A stretch of DNA of 51,512 bases, taken from assembly GCA_026418615.1 (NCBI GenBank), contig JAOAAY010000012.1:45662-97173 (forward strand). Reading direction: 5' to 3'. Positions 35,065-43,795 of this stretch are shown piece after piece. The position numbers and the translations under genes were made by a program. Under the pieces are notes generated by a model. It was not told the origin of the DNA, did not search any database, and worked only from the letters and a program-made list of their open reading frames with translations. This DNA is from Candidatus Sumerlaeaceae bacterium. Lineage in GTDB: Bacteria > Sumerlaeota > Sumerlaeia > Sumerlaeales > Sumerlaeaceae. Positions within the stretch are counted from its first letter, which is position 1; the number at the start of each line of letters is the position of its first letter.

Positions 35065-35847
35065 ATGAGCCGTCAGCAAACCCGTGCATTTGTGTTGGGG
35101 CTGGCGGACTACCGCGAGACATCGAAAATCCTGCGGCTGCTCAGCGAAGATTACGGTCGTCTGTCGCTGGTTGCGCGCGGCTTGACCTCGCCCAAACGCA
35201 AGACGCCGCCGCCCGAACCCTTCGCCTTGGTACAGGCCGGTTTCTCTCTGCGCGAGGGAAAGGATCTTGGAACCCTTGCGTCGCTTGAAATTGAGCGGGT
35301 TTTCTCCGCTCCGCATGGGTCGGTGGAGGCCTACGCGCTGGCCTCGTACTGGTTCGATGTGGTCGGTGCCATGGCTGTTCCCGGACAAGGGGGGGGCGCC
35401 TTGTTCGGCCTGACCGAGGGATTTTTGACCAACTTGGAAGCCTATGGAGTCTGGAGTGTCGCGGTGTGGTGGCACTTTGGGCGGTTGTTGGCAGTGGAGG
35501 GGCTCCATGTTCGTCTTGACCGGTGCATGCGCTGCGAGGCTCCGGGTGCCATGGTGACGCATGTGGCTGTGGCGCTTGGCAGTGCGTTGTGTGCTCGCTG
35601 CGTCACCGGTGCGGAGGATGCCTTGCCTGTGCAGGGATTGTCGCCCGGCGGGATGGGGGGGTGCCTGACGGATCCCCGAACGCCTCCGCCCGCCACCTTG
35701 CTGACTGTCCGGGCGGCCGAGTCATTCGCCGCGGTCTTTGACGCCACGGTCGTTTACCACGCAGGGATCGCTCCCCGGAGTTACGCGTTTCTCTGCGAGA
35801 CCCTATTCCGGCGTGCCGGCGCGCGGCACCCGGTGCCGATGAAATAA
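35065..35847 (+). CDS. recO: DNA repair protein RecO
   Basis: A 260-residue RecO: N-terminal OB fold (RAFVLGLADYRETSKILRLL, then YGRLSLVARGL, 7-40), helical middle, and a C-terminal zinc module with C154/C157 (RCMRC) and C176/C179 (LCARC). RecO loads RecA on SSB-coated gaps together with RecR. It is 9 nt downstream of the DHS-like gene with no obvious ribosome-binding site, so coupling is possible. Length and domain order are normal. Confidence 0.9.
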   Translation: MSRQQTRAFVLGLADYRETSKILRLLSEDYGRLSLVARGLTSPKRKTPPPEPFALVQAGFSLREGKDLGTLASLEIERVFSAPHGSVEAYALASYWFDVVGAMAVPGQGGGALFGLTEGFLTNLEAYGVWSVAVWWHFGRLLAVEGLHVRLDRCMRCEAPGAMVTHVAVALGSALCARCVTGAEDALPVQGLSPGGMGGCLTDPRTPPPATLLTVRAAESFAAVFDATVVYHAGIAPRSYAFLCETLFRRAGARHPVPMK

Positions 35848-35941
35848 TGTTTGATTTCTCCAAACGGCCTGCTCACGCTCCCGCCAACAGGTCAAACGGT
35901 GTTTTGCATGCCCAAGGCCTTGGGAGAATGGGGGCTGAGCC

Positions 35942-37006
35942 ATGTCCACGGAATCACGCGCAGGGGACCGTAACCTTGAGGGGATTCTGCACTACCTAAA
36001 CGATTATCTGGCCATCCGCGAGCAGCAGACCATTCGCATCAATCCGGGTGTTGCCGGGGTGATCAACGACATGGTCTGGGTGCAGGTTACCAATTTGCGC
36101 CGGGTGATGTCGAAAACGAAGGCCTTCGGGCCGGAACGCTTGCGCGTGGCGGACATACTTGCCAGCGACGACGAGGCCAAGCGGCGTTCACTGTTTCATC
36201 ACGCGGACCAAAACTCCATCATCTTTGAAATCATGAACAAGGCCGAGGACCAGCATCGCGGCCGGGTGTCGGAGATGCCGATTCACGACATGCGAACGCT
36301 GTTTCGTGCCCTCAACCCGGCGCTGGAGGTCTTGGTCGAACTGATCCAGCACTGGATTCTCTGGGACCTGCCGGATGCGGCTGACATGTATAACTTTGAC
36401 GAGCAAATGAAACGCTGCGCCTATGTGCGGACTCACGACCTGTCGGAGGCGGTTCTGCACCAGTACATGATTCCTCTGCATAAGCGCCCCAGCGATACGA
36501 TCACCCGCGCCGAGGTCATCCGATTTGAGTTGCACCGTCTGGAGGTCATCCTGAACCGCTTTCTGACCCGGTGTGGCGAAGAGGAGCCCTATCAGATGAT
36601 TATCCGGCGCGACGAATTGCCGGGTAGCGCCGCCAACCGCGAGTTGCTGCTCGTGGCCAAGCACTTGATGACCCTCGAGCATTTGGAATCCGCACCGTCA
36701 GAGCCACTGGAGGCGCAACTCATTGAATACTACGCTCAGGTCCTGAACTGTCCTGCGGATCAGGTCACTCGCAAACGGGCTATTGATTATGAGAACCGGG
36801 TGGTGGCCAACGGCAAGCGCGCTTTGCGGGAACTGTTAGATGCGGACCGGAATGTTGGCGAGCCTTACAACTACAAGCATGCGCAAGCGCAGCAGCGAAA
36901 ACAAATGTTTGAGGCCGAGCAGTCCGCTTGTCTGGCAGCCGTTCAGGCGCTCAACGGCGGAAATCCGTCCCCCTCCGACGCTACAGCCACCCAGCCGGAC
37001 CACTAA
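35942..37006 (+). CDS. Protein of unknown function, 354 residues
   Basis: I do not recognise this protein. It is soluble, rich in charged and helical segments, with no signal peptide, no membrane helix, no nucleotide-binding loop and no metal cluster. Notable stretches are INDMVWVQVTNLRRVM (41-56), a central block with tryptophans and aspartates (LIQHWILWDLPDAADMYNF), and a C-terminal polar tail (about 335-354). Composition and codon use look like the surrounding genes. The ATG follows a G-run 7 nt upstream. It lies 94 nt after recO and converges on the TPR protein gene, so operon context gives no hint. Confidence 0.7.
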   Translation: MSTESRAGDRNLEGILHYLNDYLAIREQQTIRINPGVAGVINDMVWVQVTNLRRVMSKTKAFGPERLRVADILASDDEAKRRSLFHHADQNSIIFEIMNKAEDQHRGRVSEMPIHDMRTLFRALNPALEVLVELIQHWILWDLPDAADMYNFDEQMKRCAYVRTHDLSEAVLHQYMIPLHKRPSDTITRAEVIRFELHRLEVILNRFLTRCGEEEPYQMIIRRDELPGSAANRELLLVAKHLMTLEHLESAPSEPLEAQLIEYYAQVLNCPADQVTRKRAIDYENRVVANGKRALRELLDADRNVGEPYNYKHAQAQQRKQMFEAEQSACLAAVQALNGGNPSPSDATATQPDH

Positions 37007-37007
37007 C

Positions 37008-38861
37008 CTAACGCCGCGGTGGCGGCGCAGCAAGGCGCTCCAGTTCGCTCAAAACCTTCGGGTTGCCCGGGCTATATTCGAGAGCCTTGCGCAGGTATTC
37101 GCGGGCTTTTGTTGTCTCGCCCTTGGCGGCCAGCACAAGCCCCATATTGGTTAAAGCCTGCCAAGAGTCCGGGTGCATCTCGAGCGCGGCTGTCAACTGG
37201 TCTTGCGCCTCGTCCAAACGCCCGAGAGCCAGTAAAGAGGCCGACATGTTGACGCGCGCCTCGAAGACGCGTGTATCGCGCAGGTTCAAGCGCTCGTACG
37301 CAGCCAGAGCGGCGCGGTAACGCTCGATGGCCTGTTCGTGCCTGCCGCGCCGTCCCTCGATCAGGCCAAGGTTGTTGTGCGATTCCCCAAAATCTGGATC
37401 GAGCGTGAGGGCCTGCTCGAAGAGCGGATACGCCGGCTCGTCGTGCCCCGCCAGCACATGGGCATTTGCGAGATTGTGATACGCCGAGGCAGCACGCGGA
37501 TACAACCGGATGTTGTGCTCCCACAGCGTGAAGGAATCGCGCCAGACGCGGGCTTGGAGAATAGACAGCACGGCCCATAGCAAAAGCAGGACTGCAACGA
37601 GCGCGGAGGCGATCAATCGCCAGCGCCGCGACCATTGCCAAGCCGCCTGAAGAGCCGCGCCGCTCGCCAGCGAAAAGCCTAACATAGGCACATACAGGTA
37701 GCGGTCGGCAACGGTCGAGAAGTACTGGAAAAGAAAAGGCGTAAGGCCGAGAACCGGCATGAGCAAAGCCAGAGCAAACAAGGCGCAGGCGCTCCACACC
37801 CCTCGAACCAATAGCGCCGAGACAACAAAAACGAGAAGTCCGACAAGGCCAAGAATCGTCCCCATGTTTGCGGCAACCAAGTCCGGCGTTCGCCCGTACA
37901 CCGGAGCGAGGCCCAACGGCCAGACGAGTGACCGGACATAAAACCACACGGCATCTGCGGCGATCAGGGGCCGCTTCCAAAATGGGCTGGCGGCTGCCAG
38001 AAGCGGATGCGCCGGTTGGCTGAGGGCCGTGATCACCGCCCAGACGGCTGCAAGGCCAAACCATGGCGCCAGACGCCTTGCTGCTTCCGAGAGGGATGTT
38101 CGCCGTAAGGACCATTCCATGGCCAACAGGCCGATTGGCAACGCAACCGCCGAGGGTTTGGCGGCGAGCGAGAGCAGAAAAAGCCCTGTCGCGATAGCAT
38201 ACGGACCCGGGCTGGCTCTCAGACGGCGGCTGAAAGAATCTGCACCGGCAAAGAGCGGGCTTCGAAGGTAAAACCACACGGCCCACAGCGCAAGGCAACC
38301 GGAGAGGACATCCTTGCGGCCGGTGATCCAAGACACGGCCTCCACCTGAACAGGGTGCCACGCGAAGACCAAGGCTGCCATGCCGGCCGATACCCAACTC
38401 CAGCGTTGCGGCGTCATCGCCTCCGCACTTGCACGCTCAGCCAGCAGCATTCGAACGATGAGAAGCACAGCGATGGACGCGGCCGCATGGAGCAAAACAT
38501 TCGTCAGATGAAAAGCCCATGGCCTGCCTCCCCCCATAAGGCCGTCGAGAGCGAAGGTCGTGTAAACAAGCGGGACATAGAGGCTGCGATAAGCGTGAGT
38601 CCAGTGGTGCATGGTGCCGGCCCACGATGGCGGGGTCACATAAGGGTTTTGCGTAACATTGATGTCATCGTCCCAGTTCGTGAAATCGAAGGTGACGGTC
38701 TGCGCATGGACAAGGATGGCGCCGATGGCCACGGCAAGCACGGCAGCCGTGGGAATGCGGCTGTGCGCGTTGCGGGCCGGGGGGGCTGACCGCTGATGAG
38801 CGCCGGCTGACCGTGCGGCCTGCCGCGTTTGCTTGTGGCGCTGTCCGGATCCCGGCCTCAT
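37008..38861 (-). CDS. TMTC-like membrane protein with C-terminal TPR repeats
   Basis: A 617-residue protein with roughly ten hydrophobic helices (about 40-460) followed by TPR repeats (about 470-610; for example AYHNLANAHVLAG, SHNNLGLIEGRRG, ALTNMGLVLAAKG). The first loop carries DFTNWDDDINVTQNPYV, with the acidic pair characteristic of GT-C glycosyltransferases and of TMTC/PMT-like proteins; GRKDVLSG follows later. TMTC proteins in animals are O-mannosyltransferases; bacterial relatives are widespread but mostly unstudied. The ATG overlaps the photolyase stop by 4 bases (ATGA), so it is translated with that gene. It ends 1 nt from the convergent unknown gene. Confidence 0.82.
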   Translation of the reverse strand: MRPGSGQRHKQTRQAARSAGAHQRSAPPARNAHSRIPTAAVLAVAIGAILVHAQTVTFDFTNWDDDINVTQNPYVTPPSWAGTMHHWTHAYRSLYVPLVYTTFALDGLMGGGRPWAFHLTNVLLHAAASIAVLLIVRMLLAERASAEAMTPQRWSWVSAGMAALVFAWHPVQVEAVSWITGRKDVLSGCLALWAVWFYLRSPLFAGADSFSRRLRASPGPYAIATGLFLLSLAAKPSAVALPIGLLAMEWSLRRTSLSEAARRLAPWFGLAAVWAVITALSQPAHPLLAAASPFWKRPLIAADAVWFYVRSLVWPLGLAPVYGRTPDLVAANMGTILGLVGLLVFVVSALLVRGVWSACALFALALLMPVLGLTPFLFQYFSTVADRYLYVPMLGFSLASGAALQAAWQWSRRWRLIASALVAVLLLLWAVLSILQARVWRDSFTLWEHNIRLYPRAASAYHNLANAHVLAGHDEPAYPLFEQALTLDPDFGESHNNLGLIEGRRGRHEQAIERYRAALAAYERLNLRDTRVFEARVNMSASLLALGRLDEAQDQLTAALEMHPDSWQALTNMGLVLAAKGETTKAREYLRKALEYSPGNPKVLSELERLAAPPPRR

Positions 38862-40225
38862 TCGACGCCGCGTTGCGCCAGCGCCTCAACACGGCGGACA
38901 TAGGCTCTCATGTCAAACTTGCGCTGGAGTCCCGCATCGTTCATGTAGCGCACCGTCCCGAAAATGGGACGACGCGTCCACGGGCGATCGTGCTTGCCGA
39001 AGCACCAGGCGACGCCCGCGAACGAGTTGGCGTCGCGGCCGTCGAGTTCGTATTTGTTGTTCAGTTCCAACGCGGTGTAAAACGCTTCTTCGGGAGAGGC
39101 AGTCCATTCCAGTATTTTCTTGCCCCAATACATGCGCATGTAGTTGTGCATTTTGCCGGTGTACACCATTTCAAGTTGAGCCGCGTTCCAATAGGGGTCG
39201 TGCGTGGCGGCCTCCTCCAATTCCCTTCGGGAGTATACATAGGGGCGCTTATCGCCGGCGTGATGATGAAGCGTCTCAATAGCCCACTGCGGCAGGCACT
39301 CAAACCGGTCATACGACTCGTTGTAGGTGACAAAGTTCATGCTGAGTTCCCGCCGTACGATGAGTTCCTCCAGATAAGCATCGGCATCCGGCGAGGGGCC
39401 TGCCGCACGCACGGCAAGCGCAATTTCCAACGGCGAGATTTGGCCGAAATGGAGGTAAGGGCTCATGTGAGACACCGCATTGAGGCCGGGTTCATTGCGC
39501 CGGGTGGCATATCCCTGTAAGTCATTGGTCAGGAAACGATCCAAAAGGCGGCGCGCCGCGGCATGGCCTCCGGTGTAATCCGTCACCGCGGCGACGCTGC
39601 GATCAATGCGCAAGTCGCGCAGGATGGCATCAGGCCGGGTGGCGTCGAGACCGTCGAAGGACATGCCCAGCGACGATTGCGTCGGGCGTGTTTCGCTCAG
39701 CGGAGTTAGAAAGCGAACGAGGCTTTGATGAATTTTGGGGCGAATGGTGCGTGCCGCAAATTCCTCCTTGTGGGAAACGACGGCCACCGGCACGATGACA
39801 TCGCTTTCGACTTGCAGGACAGGGCAGGTCGCCTGCTGCGCCACGCTTTGCCGCCACTGGCGCTGGATGCGCAGGTATCCGGCATCGGCGACGAGAAGCG
39901 CGGCCTCGCGGGACAGGGACACGGCAACCTGATCCGGCGAGCCGCGACGCAACACGAACTGGATCCCGCGCTGCCGCAAGGCCTGAGCCGTGTCGGCAAG
40001 GCCTTGGAGCATGAACGCGTAGTGGCGCAGGTTAGCCTCCGGATAGTCATCGGTCAGCCCGAAGGTGACCACCACGGGGAGGCTGCGGGAATTGGCCTCG
40101 CTGATAGCAAACTCGAGGGCGTGATTGCAGGCGGCCCGCTGGGCTTGTTGCATCCAATACAGGACATACCGGCCGGCTGAGACCGGCTGATCGCGAAGGA
40201 TTTGGATTCGTTCGGGTTGGATCAC
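38858..40225 (-). CDS. phr: Class II CPD photolyase (deoxyribodipyrimidine photo-lyase)
   Basis: A 455-residue photolyase that uses FAD and light to split cyclobutane pyrimidine dimers. Class II signatures dominate the C-terminal half: EELIVRRELSMNFV, DPYWNAAQLEMVYTGKMHNY, MRMYWGKKILEW, LNNKYELDGRDANSFAGVAW and CFGKHDRPW. The N-terminal half is a Rossmann-like antenna domain (YVLYWMQQAQR onward). The frame continues to 40480, but that extension is merely the antisense of the tRNA-Trp gene. GTG 40225, with AAGG 7 nt upstream, gives the normal class II N-terminus. The stop overlaps the start of the TMTC-like gene. Confidence 0.93.
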   Translation of the reverse strand: MIQPERIQILRDQPVSAGRYVLYWMQQAQRAACNHALEFAISEANSRSLPVVVTFGLTDDYPEANLRHYAFMLQGLADTAQALRQRGIQFVLRRGSPDQVAVSLSREAALLVADAGYLRIQRQWRQSVAQQATCPVLQVESDVIVPVAVVSHKEEFAARTIRPKIHQSLVRFLTPLSETRPTQSSLGMSFDGLDATRPDAILRDLRIDRSVAAVTDYTGGHAAARRLLDRFLTNDLQGYATRRNEPGLNAVSHMSPYLHFGQISPLEIALAVRAAGPSPDADAYLEELIVRRELSMNFVTYNESYDRFECLPQWAIETLHHHAGDKRPYVYSRRELEEAATHDPYWNAAQLEMVYTGKMHNYMRMYWGKKILEWTASPEEAFYTALELNNKYELDGRDANSFAGVAWCFGKHDRPWTRRPIFGTVRYMNDAGLQRKFDMRAYVRRVEALAQRGVE

Positions 40226-40357
40226 TGCGAACCTTTCGCCGTGCGCCGGATTATCATAGTGGGTCGTGCTGGGTGTTGAGACATGGAGAGTTACCCCGTT
40301 CGGGGAGCGTGAATTTTCCGCAGGTGGTGCCGTAAACGCGTGTGTCAACGCCTGCAA

Positions 40358-40433
40358 AGACCAGTAGCTCAAGTGGTAGAGCACCGGTCTCCAAAACCGG
40401 TGGTTGGGGGTTCGAGTCCCTCCTGGTCTGCCA
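40358..40433 (+). tRNA. trnW: tRNA-Trp (anticodon CCA)
   Basis: A full 76-nt cloverleaf: acceptor AGACCAG/CTGGTCT, D stem GCTC/GAGC, anticodon stem CCGGT/ACCGG with loop CTCCAAA (anticodon CCA), T stem GGGGG/CCCTC around TTCGAGT with one G-U pair, discriminator G and an encoded CCA end. Its place before secE-nusG-rplK is the classic bacterial order, although tuf is not next to it here. Confidence 0.97.
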
Positions 40434-40554
40434 GCCTTCCGCAGCCCGATGGTCAACCCGGTCTGGGGTCCGGCGCGCAACAGCAGGCAGAGGGGATGCA
40501 GTTTAGAGTTGAACCGTGCGGCGGGTTGATGCCTGTACGCGCGGCGGGATAATT

Positions 40555-40773
40555 ATGGATCAGGCACAGGAAAAAAAACCGGGCCTCGTGGCCCGCATCC
40601 GCGGCTTCTATCATGAGGTCGTGGTCGAGATGAAGAAAGTAACATGGCCCACGCGCCCCGAACTGTATGGGGCGACCATTGTGGTCATTACCGTCTGCAT
40701 TGGGATGACCGTGGTGCTGGCGTTGGCGGACTTGCTGTTTGGCCAGTTGATCAGCCTATTGTTGCGCTTGTAA
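40555..40773 (+). CDS. secE: Preprotein translocase subunit SecE
   Basis: A 72-residue single-span SecE: the amphipathic helix with the hallmark EVVVEMKKVTWPTRPEL (24-40) is followed by one membrane helix (about 42-68). It clamps SecY in the translocon. The frame is open upstream to 40516, but ATG 40555 is the natural start. It lies 121 nt after tRNA-Trp and 18 nt before nusG, as in most bacteria. Confidence 0.93.
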   Translation: MDQAQEKKPGLVARIRGFYHEVVVEMKKVTWPTRPELYGATIVVITVCIGMTVVLALADLLFGQLISLLLRL

Positions 40774-40791
40774 TGATGCTGAAGGAGCCGG

Positions 40792-41334
40792 TTGACCACT
40801 CACATGGACACTAAATGGTTTGCCGTCCACACCTATACGGGCTACGAAAACAAAATCAAGACAACCATCGAGCACATGGTGCAGGTCGAACGGTTGTCAG
40901 ACCGCGTTGCCCAAGTCGTCATCCCCTCGAAGAAATATGTCGAGATCAAGGCTGGCAAGAAGCACGAGGTCATGCGAAACATCATGCCGGGTTACATCCT
41001 GATTGAGATGGTGCCCGACAGTGAAATTTTTGCGATGATCCAAAAGATCCCCGGCGTGTCGGCGTTTCTCGGCGACGGGACAACGCCCTCGCCGCTGCCC
41101 AAGCATGAGGTTGACGCGCTTCTCGGTATCAGTGACGAGAAGGTTGACCGCCAGCGCGCCTCCATCGCCTACGGCGTGGGCGATCAGGTGAAGGTCATCG
41201 AAGGGCCGTTTGCGAATTTCATTGGGACCATAGAACAGGTTGACGGTGAGAAGGGGAAACTGAAGGTGATGGTATCCATCTTCGGCCGGCCGACTTCGGT
41301 GGAACTTGATGTTTTACAGGTGGACAAGGTTTAA
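40792..41334 (+). CDS. nusG: Transcription termination/antitermination factor NusG
   Basis: A 180-residue NusG. The NGN domain has KWFAVHTYTGYENKIK (8-23) and the RNA-polymerase-binding face; MPGYILIEM (65-73) is the usual PGY block. The C-terminal KOW domain (about 125-178) reads GDQVKVIEGPFANFIGTIEQ. It couples transcription to Rho and to the ribosome. TTG 40792 has AAGGAG 4 nt upstream; ATG 40804 is in frame but 16 nt away, so a TTG start is plausible. Confidence 0.94.
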   Translation: MTTHMDTKWFAVHTYTGYENKIKTTIEHMVQVERLSDRVAQVVIPSKKYVEIKAGKKHEVMRNIMPGYILIEMVPDSEIFAMIQKIPGVSAFLGDGTTPSPLPKHEVDALLGISDEKVDRQRASIAYGVGDQVKVIEGPFANFIGTIEQVDGEKGKLKVMVSIFGRPTSVELDVLQVDKV

Positions 41335-41363
41335 CAGGAACTAACGAAAGATTGGTGTGACCC

Positions 41364-41789
41364 ATGGCAAAGAAAGTCGTAGCGCAGATCAAACTCCAAT
41401 GCCCCGGCGGGCAGGCGAATCCCGCGCCCCCGGTTGGCCCCGCGCTCGGCCAGCACGGCGTGAACATCATGGAGTTCTGCAAACAATTCAATGCGCGGAC
41501 AAAAGATCAGCCCGGCCTGATCATTCCTGCGATCATCACCGTGTATGCGGATCGCTCGTTTACCTTTGTTACCAAGACGCCGCCTGCCGCTGTGTTGCTG
41601 CGCAAGGCTGCCGGTATCGAAAAGGGCAGCGGTCAGCCTAACAAGACCAAGGCGGGCAAGGTCACGCGCAAGCAGGTTGAGGAGATCGCCCGGCTAAAGA
41701 TGCCTGATCTCAACACGACGAGTCTCGAGAGTGCCTGCTCCATGGTGGCGGGCACGGCTCGCTCGATGGGCTTGGAAGTCGTGGACTGA
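41364..41789 (+). CDS. rplK: 50S ribosomal protein L11
   Basis: A 141-residue L11 of normal length: [20 protein letters not shown] (8-27), the [13 protein letters not shown] helix, and the C-terminal rRNA-binding domain ending in [20 protein letters not shown]. It forms the stalk base of the GTPase-associated centre. In most bacteria rplA, rplJ, rplL, rpoB and rpoC follow; here a strong terminator and the opposing tsf gene follow instead, so the rplK transcript ends the cluster. Confidence 0.96.
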   Translation: MAKKVVAQIKLQCPGGQANPAPPVGPALGQHGVNIMEFCKQFNARTKDQPGLIIPAIITVYADRSFTFVTKTPPAAVLLRKAAGIEKGSGQPNKTKAGKVTRKQVEEIARLKMPDLNTTSLESACSMVAGTARSMGLEVVD

Positions 41790-41837
41790 GGGCGCCCGCG
41801 CCCGGCCCTTGCCGGATTTTCACGGGGATAAAAGGAG

Positions 41838-41879
41838 ACCGGGCGGTTCCCCAAATGGGGAACCGCCCGGTTTTTGTTT
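41838..41879 (+). terminator. Strong intrinsic terminator after rplK
   Basis: A perfect 15-bp stem (41838-41852 paired with 41857-41871) around the loop AAAT, followed by TTTTTGTTT. On the minus strand the stem is followed by CTCCTTTT, so it may also stop transcripts from tsf, which ends at 41902. Confidence 0.92.
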
Positions 41880-41901
41880 GCTGCTTAAGCCGCGATTGAG
41901 A

Positions 41902-42798
41902 CTATTCAGCGGCCACCGTTTCGCCCAGTTTCCACCGGACAAAAGTACTAACGGTGACATCAGGGCCGAATTTCGCAGCGTTTTGCTTCACATAATCCTC
42001 GACCTTCTGGTCGGGGTTTTTGGCAAACGGTTGCTCCAGCAGGCAAGACTCGGCGTAAAATTTCTGCACGCGTCCCTCAACGATTTTGTCCACGATTTTC
42101 TCGGGCTTGCCCTCATTGAGAGCCTGATTGCGGTAGATCTCGCGCTCCTGCGCCAGAATGTCGGGCGGCACCTGCTCGCGCCGGGTGCACAGGGGGGCTG
42201 AGGCGGCCACATGCATGGCCAAGTCGCGCGCGAACTCTTCAAATGCCGGATCGTTGGCCAATTCGGGCCTGGATGTGGCGATCTCTACGATGACACCGAT
42301 CTTGCCCGGGGGGTGGATGTAGTGGAAAAGCAAACCTGCGGGCCGGCCGGCATCGCCAGCGACGACCTTGGTCGCGCGCGAGAGCACAATGTTCTCCCCG
42401 ATTTTGCCAATGATGCCCTTGAGCGCGTCCTCAACGGTCTCGCCCGTATCCATGCGGGACTGGTGGACATGGGATGCGTCCGCCAAGCCAGCCACATGCA
42501 CGGCGAGTTTGTTGGCCAAAGCCTTGAAGTCATCATTGCGAGCCACGAAATCGCTCTCGCAATTGAGTTCGACCATGCCAGCCGAGCGGCGGTCGGCAGC
42601 GATGTGGATCGAGATCAGCCCTTCCTTGGCCACGCGCGAGGAGCGCTTGCTGGCAATGGCAGCACCGCGCTCGCGCAACAATTGCATCGCCTTATCCGGA
42701 TCGCCTCCGGCTTCGGTGAGTGCTTTCTTACAGTCCAACATTCCCGCGCCACTTTTTTCGCGGAGTTCTTTGACCATCTGGGCAGTAATTTCCGCCAT
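41902..42798 (-). CDS. tsf: Translation elongation factor Ts
   Basis: A 298-residue EF-Ts, the nucleotide exchange factor for EF-Tu. The N-terminal UBA-like domain is VKELREKSGAGMLDCKKAL (9-27) and KAMQLLRERG; the core follows with ELNCESDFVARND (93-105) and the coiled-coil/C-terminal module. GGAAGGA lies 9 nt before the ATG. Elsewhere tsf follows rpsB; here the region upstream is a 297-nt gap before a divergent sigma-factor gene, so rpsB is not adjacent. It converges on rplK across a shared terminator. Confidence 0.94.
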   Translation of the reverse strand: MAEITAQMVKELREKSGAGMLDCKKALTEAGGDPDKAMQLLRERGAAIASKRSSRVAKEGLISIHIAADRRSAGMVELNCESDFVARNDDFKALANKLAVHVAGLADASHVHQSRMDTGETVEDALKGIIGKIGENIVLSRATKVVAGDAGRPAGLLFHYIHPPGKIGVIVEIATSRPELANDPAFEEFARDLAMHVAASAPLCTRREQVPPDILAQEREIYRNQALNEGKPEKIVDKIVEGRVQKFYAESCLLEQPFAKNPDQKVEDYVKQNAAKFGPDVTVSTFVRWKLGETVAAE

Positions 42799-43095
42799 CT
42801 AATGAATCCTTCCGAAATGTTTGCAGGCACTTCGAGGACCGCAACCGGGGGGGTCAAAGCAAAACTTTCGGGGCCACCGGTCTGATGGGTGCAGTGGGGT
42901 TCACCAAGACAGGGTGCTCATTATCACTGCGGATTTGACTTTACTTCCCGCAAACAACCTGCCCTAAATCCGGTAGCAAAAGGTGACGGAGTTAGACCGG
43001 AGGACTTGTCCGACACTCCCACAGGGGCTCGGGCACGGTAAGTGCTTTCTCGGTGAGGTCGTGAAGCATGCCGTTAGTCCGCCGGGAGGAAAACT

Positions 43096-43743
43096 GTGAG
43101 CGAATTTTCGTTGTCCAAAGATCGGGGACTGCTGACGGGGCAGGTCGCATCCACCGAGGCCGCGCAGGACGCGGAGGCGGTGCTTGTTGCCCGTTGCAAA
43201 GCCGGGGACAGTCTGGCTTTCGACGAACTCATCAGTGCCCATCAGGAACGAGTCCTGAACACGGCGTTCCGCCTTATGGGCGATTATGACGAAGCGCTCG
43301 ACCTGACGCAGGAGGTCTTCCTCAACTGCTTCCGCAAAATAAACAGTTTCAAGGGCGACTCGGCGCTTTCGACCTGGTTGTACCGGATCACGGTCAACAC
43401 GGCCAAGAATCGTTGGAAGTACCGCAAGTCGCGCGGCCTGCACCGTATGACTTCGCTCGACGGCCCGATGGATGCGGAAGACGAGGCGCGTGTCAAGCAA
43501 TTTCCCGACGGACAGCCGACGCCCCCTCAGGTGGCCTCGGATCGCGAAGCCATGGCCTCCCTCGAAAAATTTCTGCACCGCCTGAGCGAGGAATACCGTG
43601 TGGTGATGGTGCTGCGTTATCTGGAAGAGTTGTCGTACGAGGAGATCGTGGAGATTCTCGGCCTTTCGATAGGCACGGTGAAATCCCGGATCCATCGCGC
43701 CCGACACGAATTGCGCGAAATGATGCGGGAGCACCTCGCCTAA
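43096..43743 (+). CDS. ECF-type RNA polymerase sigma factor
   Basis: A 215-residue extracytoplasmic-function sigma factor. Region 2 spans about 45-112 (ISAHQERVLNTAFRLMGDYD, then DLTQEVFLNCFRKI, and FKGDSALSTWLYRITVN for promoter melting). Region 4 spans about 155-210 (LSEEYRVVMVLRYLEELSYE and GLSIGTVKSRIHRARHEL, the -35-binding helix-turn-helix). It resembles RpoE/SigW-like groups. GGAGG is 6 nt before the GTG start. A zinc-finger anti-sigma gene follows 52 nt downstream. Confidence 0.93.
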   Translation: MSEFSLSKDRGLLTGQVASTEAAQDAEAVLVARCKAGDSLAFDELISAHQERVLNTAFRLMGDYDEALDLTQEVFLNCFRKINSFKGDSALSTWLYRITVNTAKNRWKYRKSRGLHRMTSLDGPMDAEDEARVKQFPDGQPTPPQVASDREAMASLEKFLHRLSEEYRVVMVLRYLEELSYEEIVEILGLSIGTVKSRIHRARHELREMMREHLA

Positions 43744-43795
43744 GGCGGCTGGTTCGGGGCGTACCCGAAGGGCTGCGCGTGATGCCGTTGCAACG

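Noticed and set aside
34162..35562. 466-codon minus-strand frame opposite the DHS-like and recO genes
   Set aside because: It crosses two well-supported genes, and its sequence is rich in shadow-type Gln/Arg/His.
40226..40480. N-terminal extension of the photolyase frame to 40480
   Set aside because: Its residues are simply the reverse complement of tRNA-Trp and its flanks; the family starts at about 40225.
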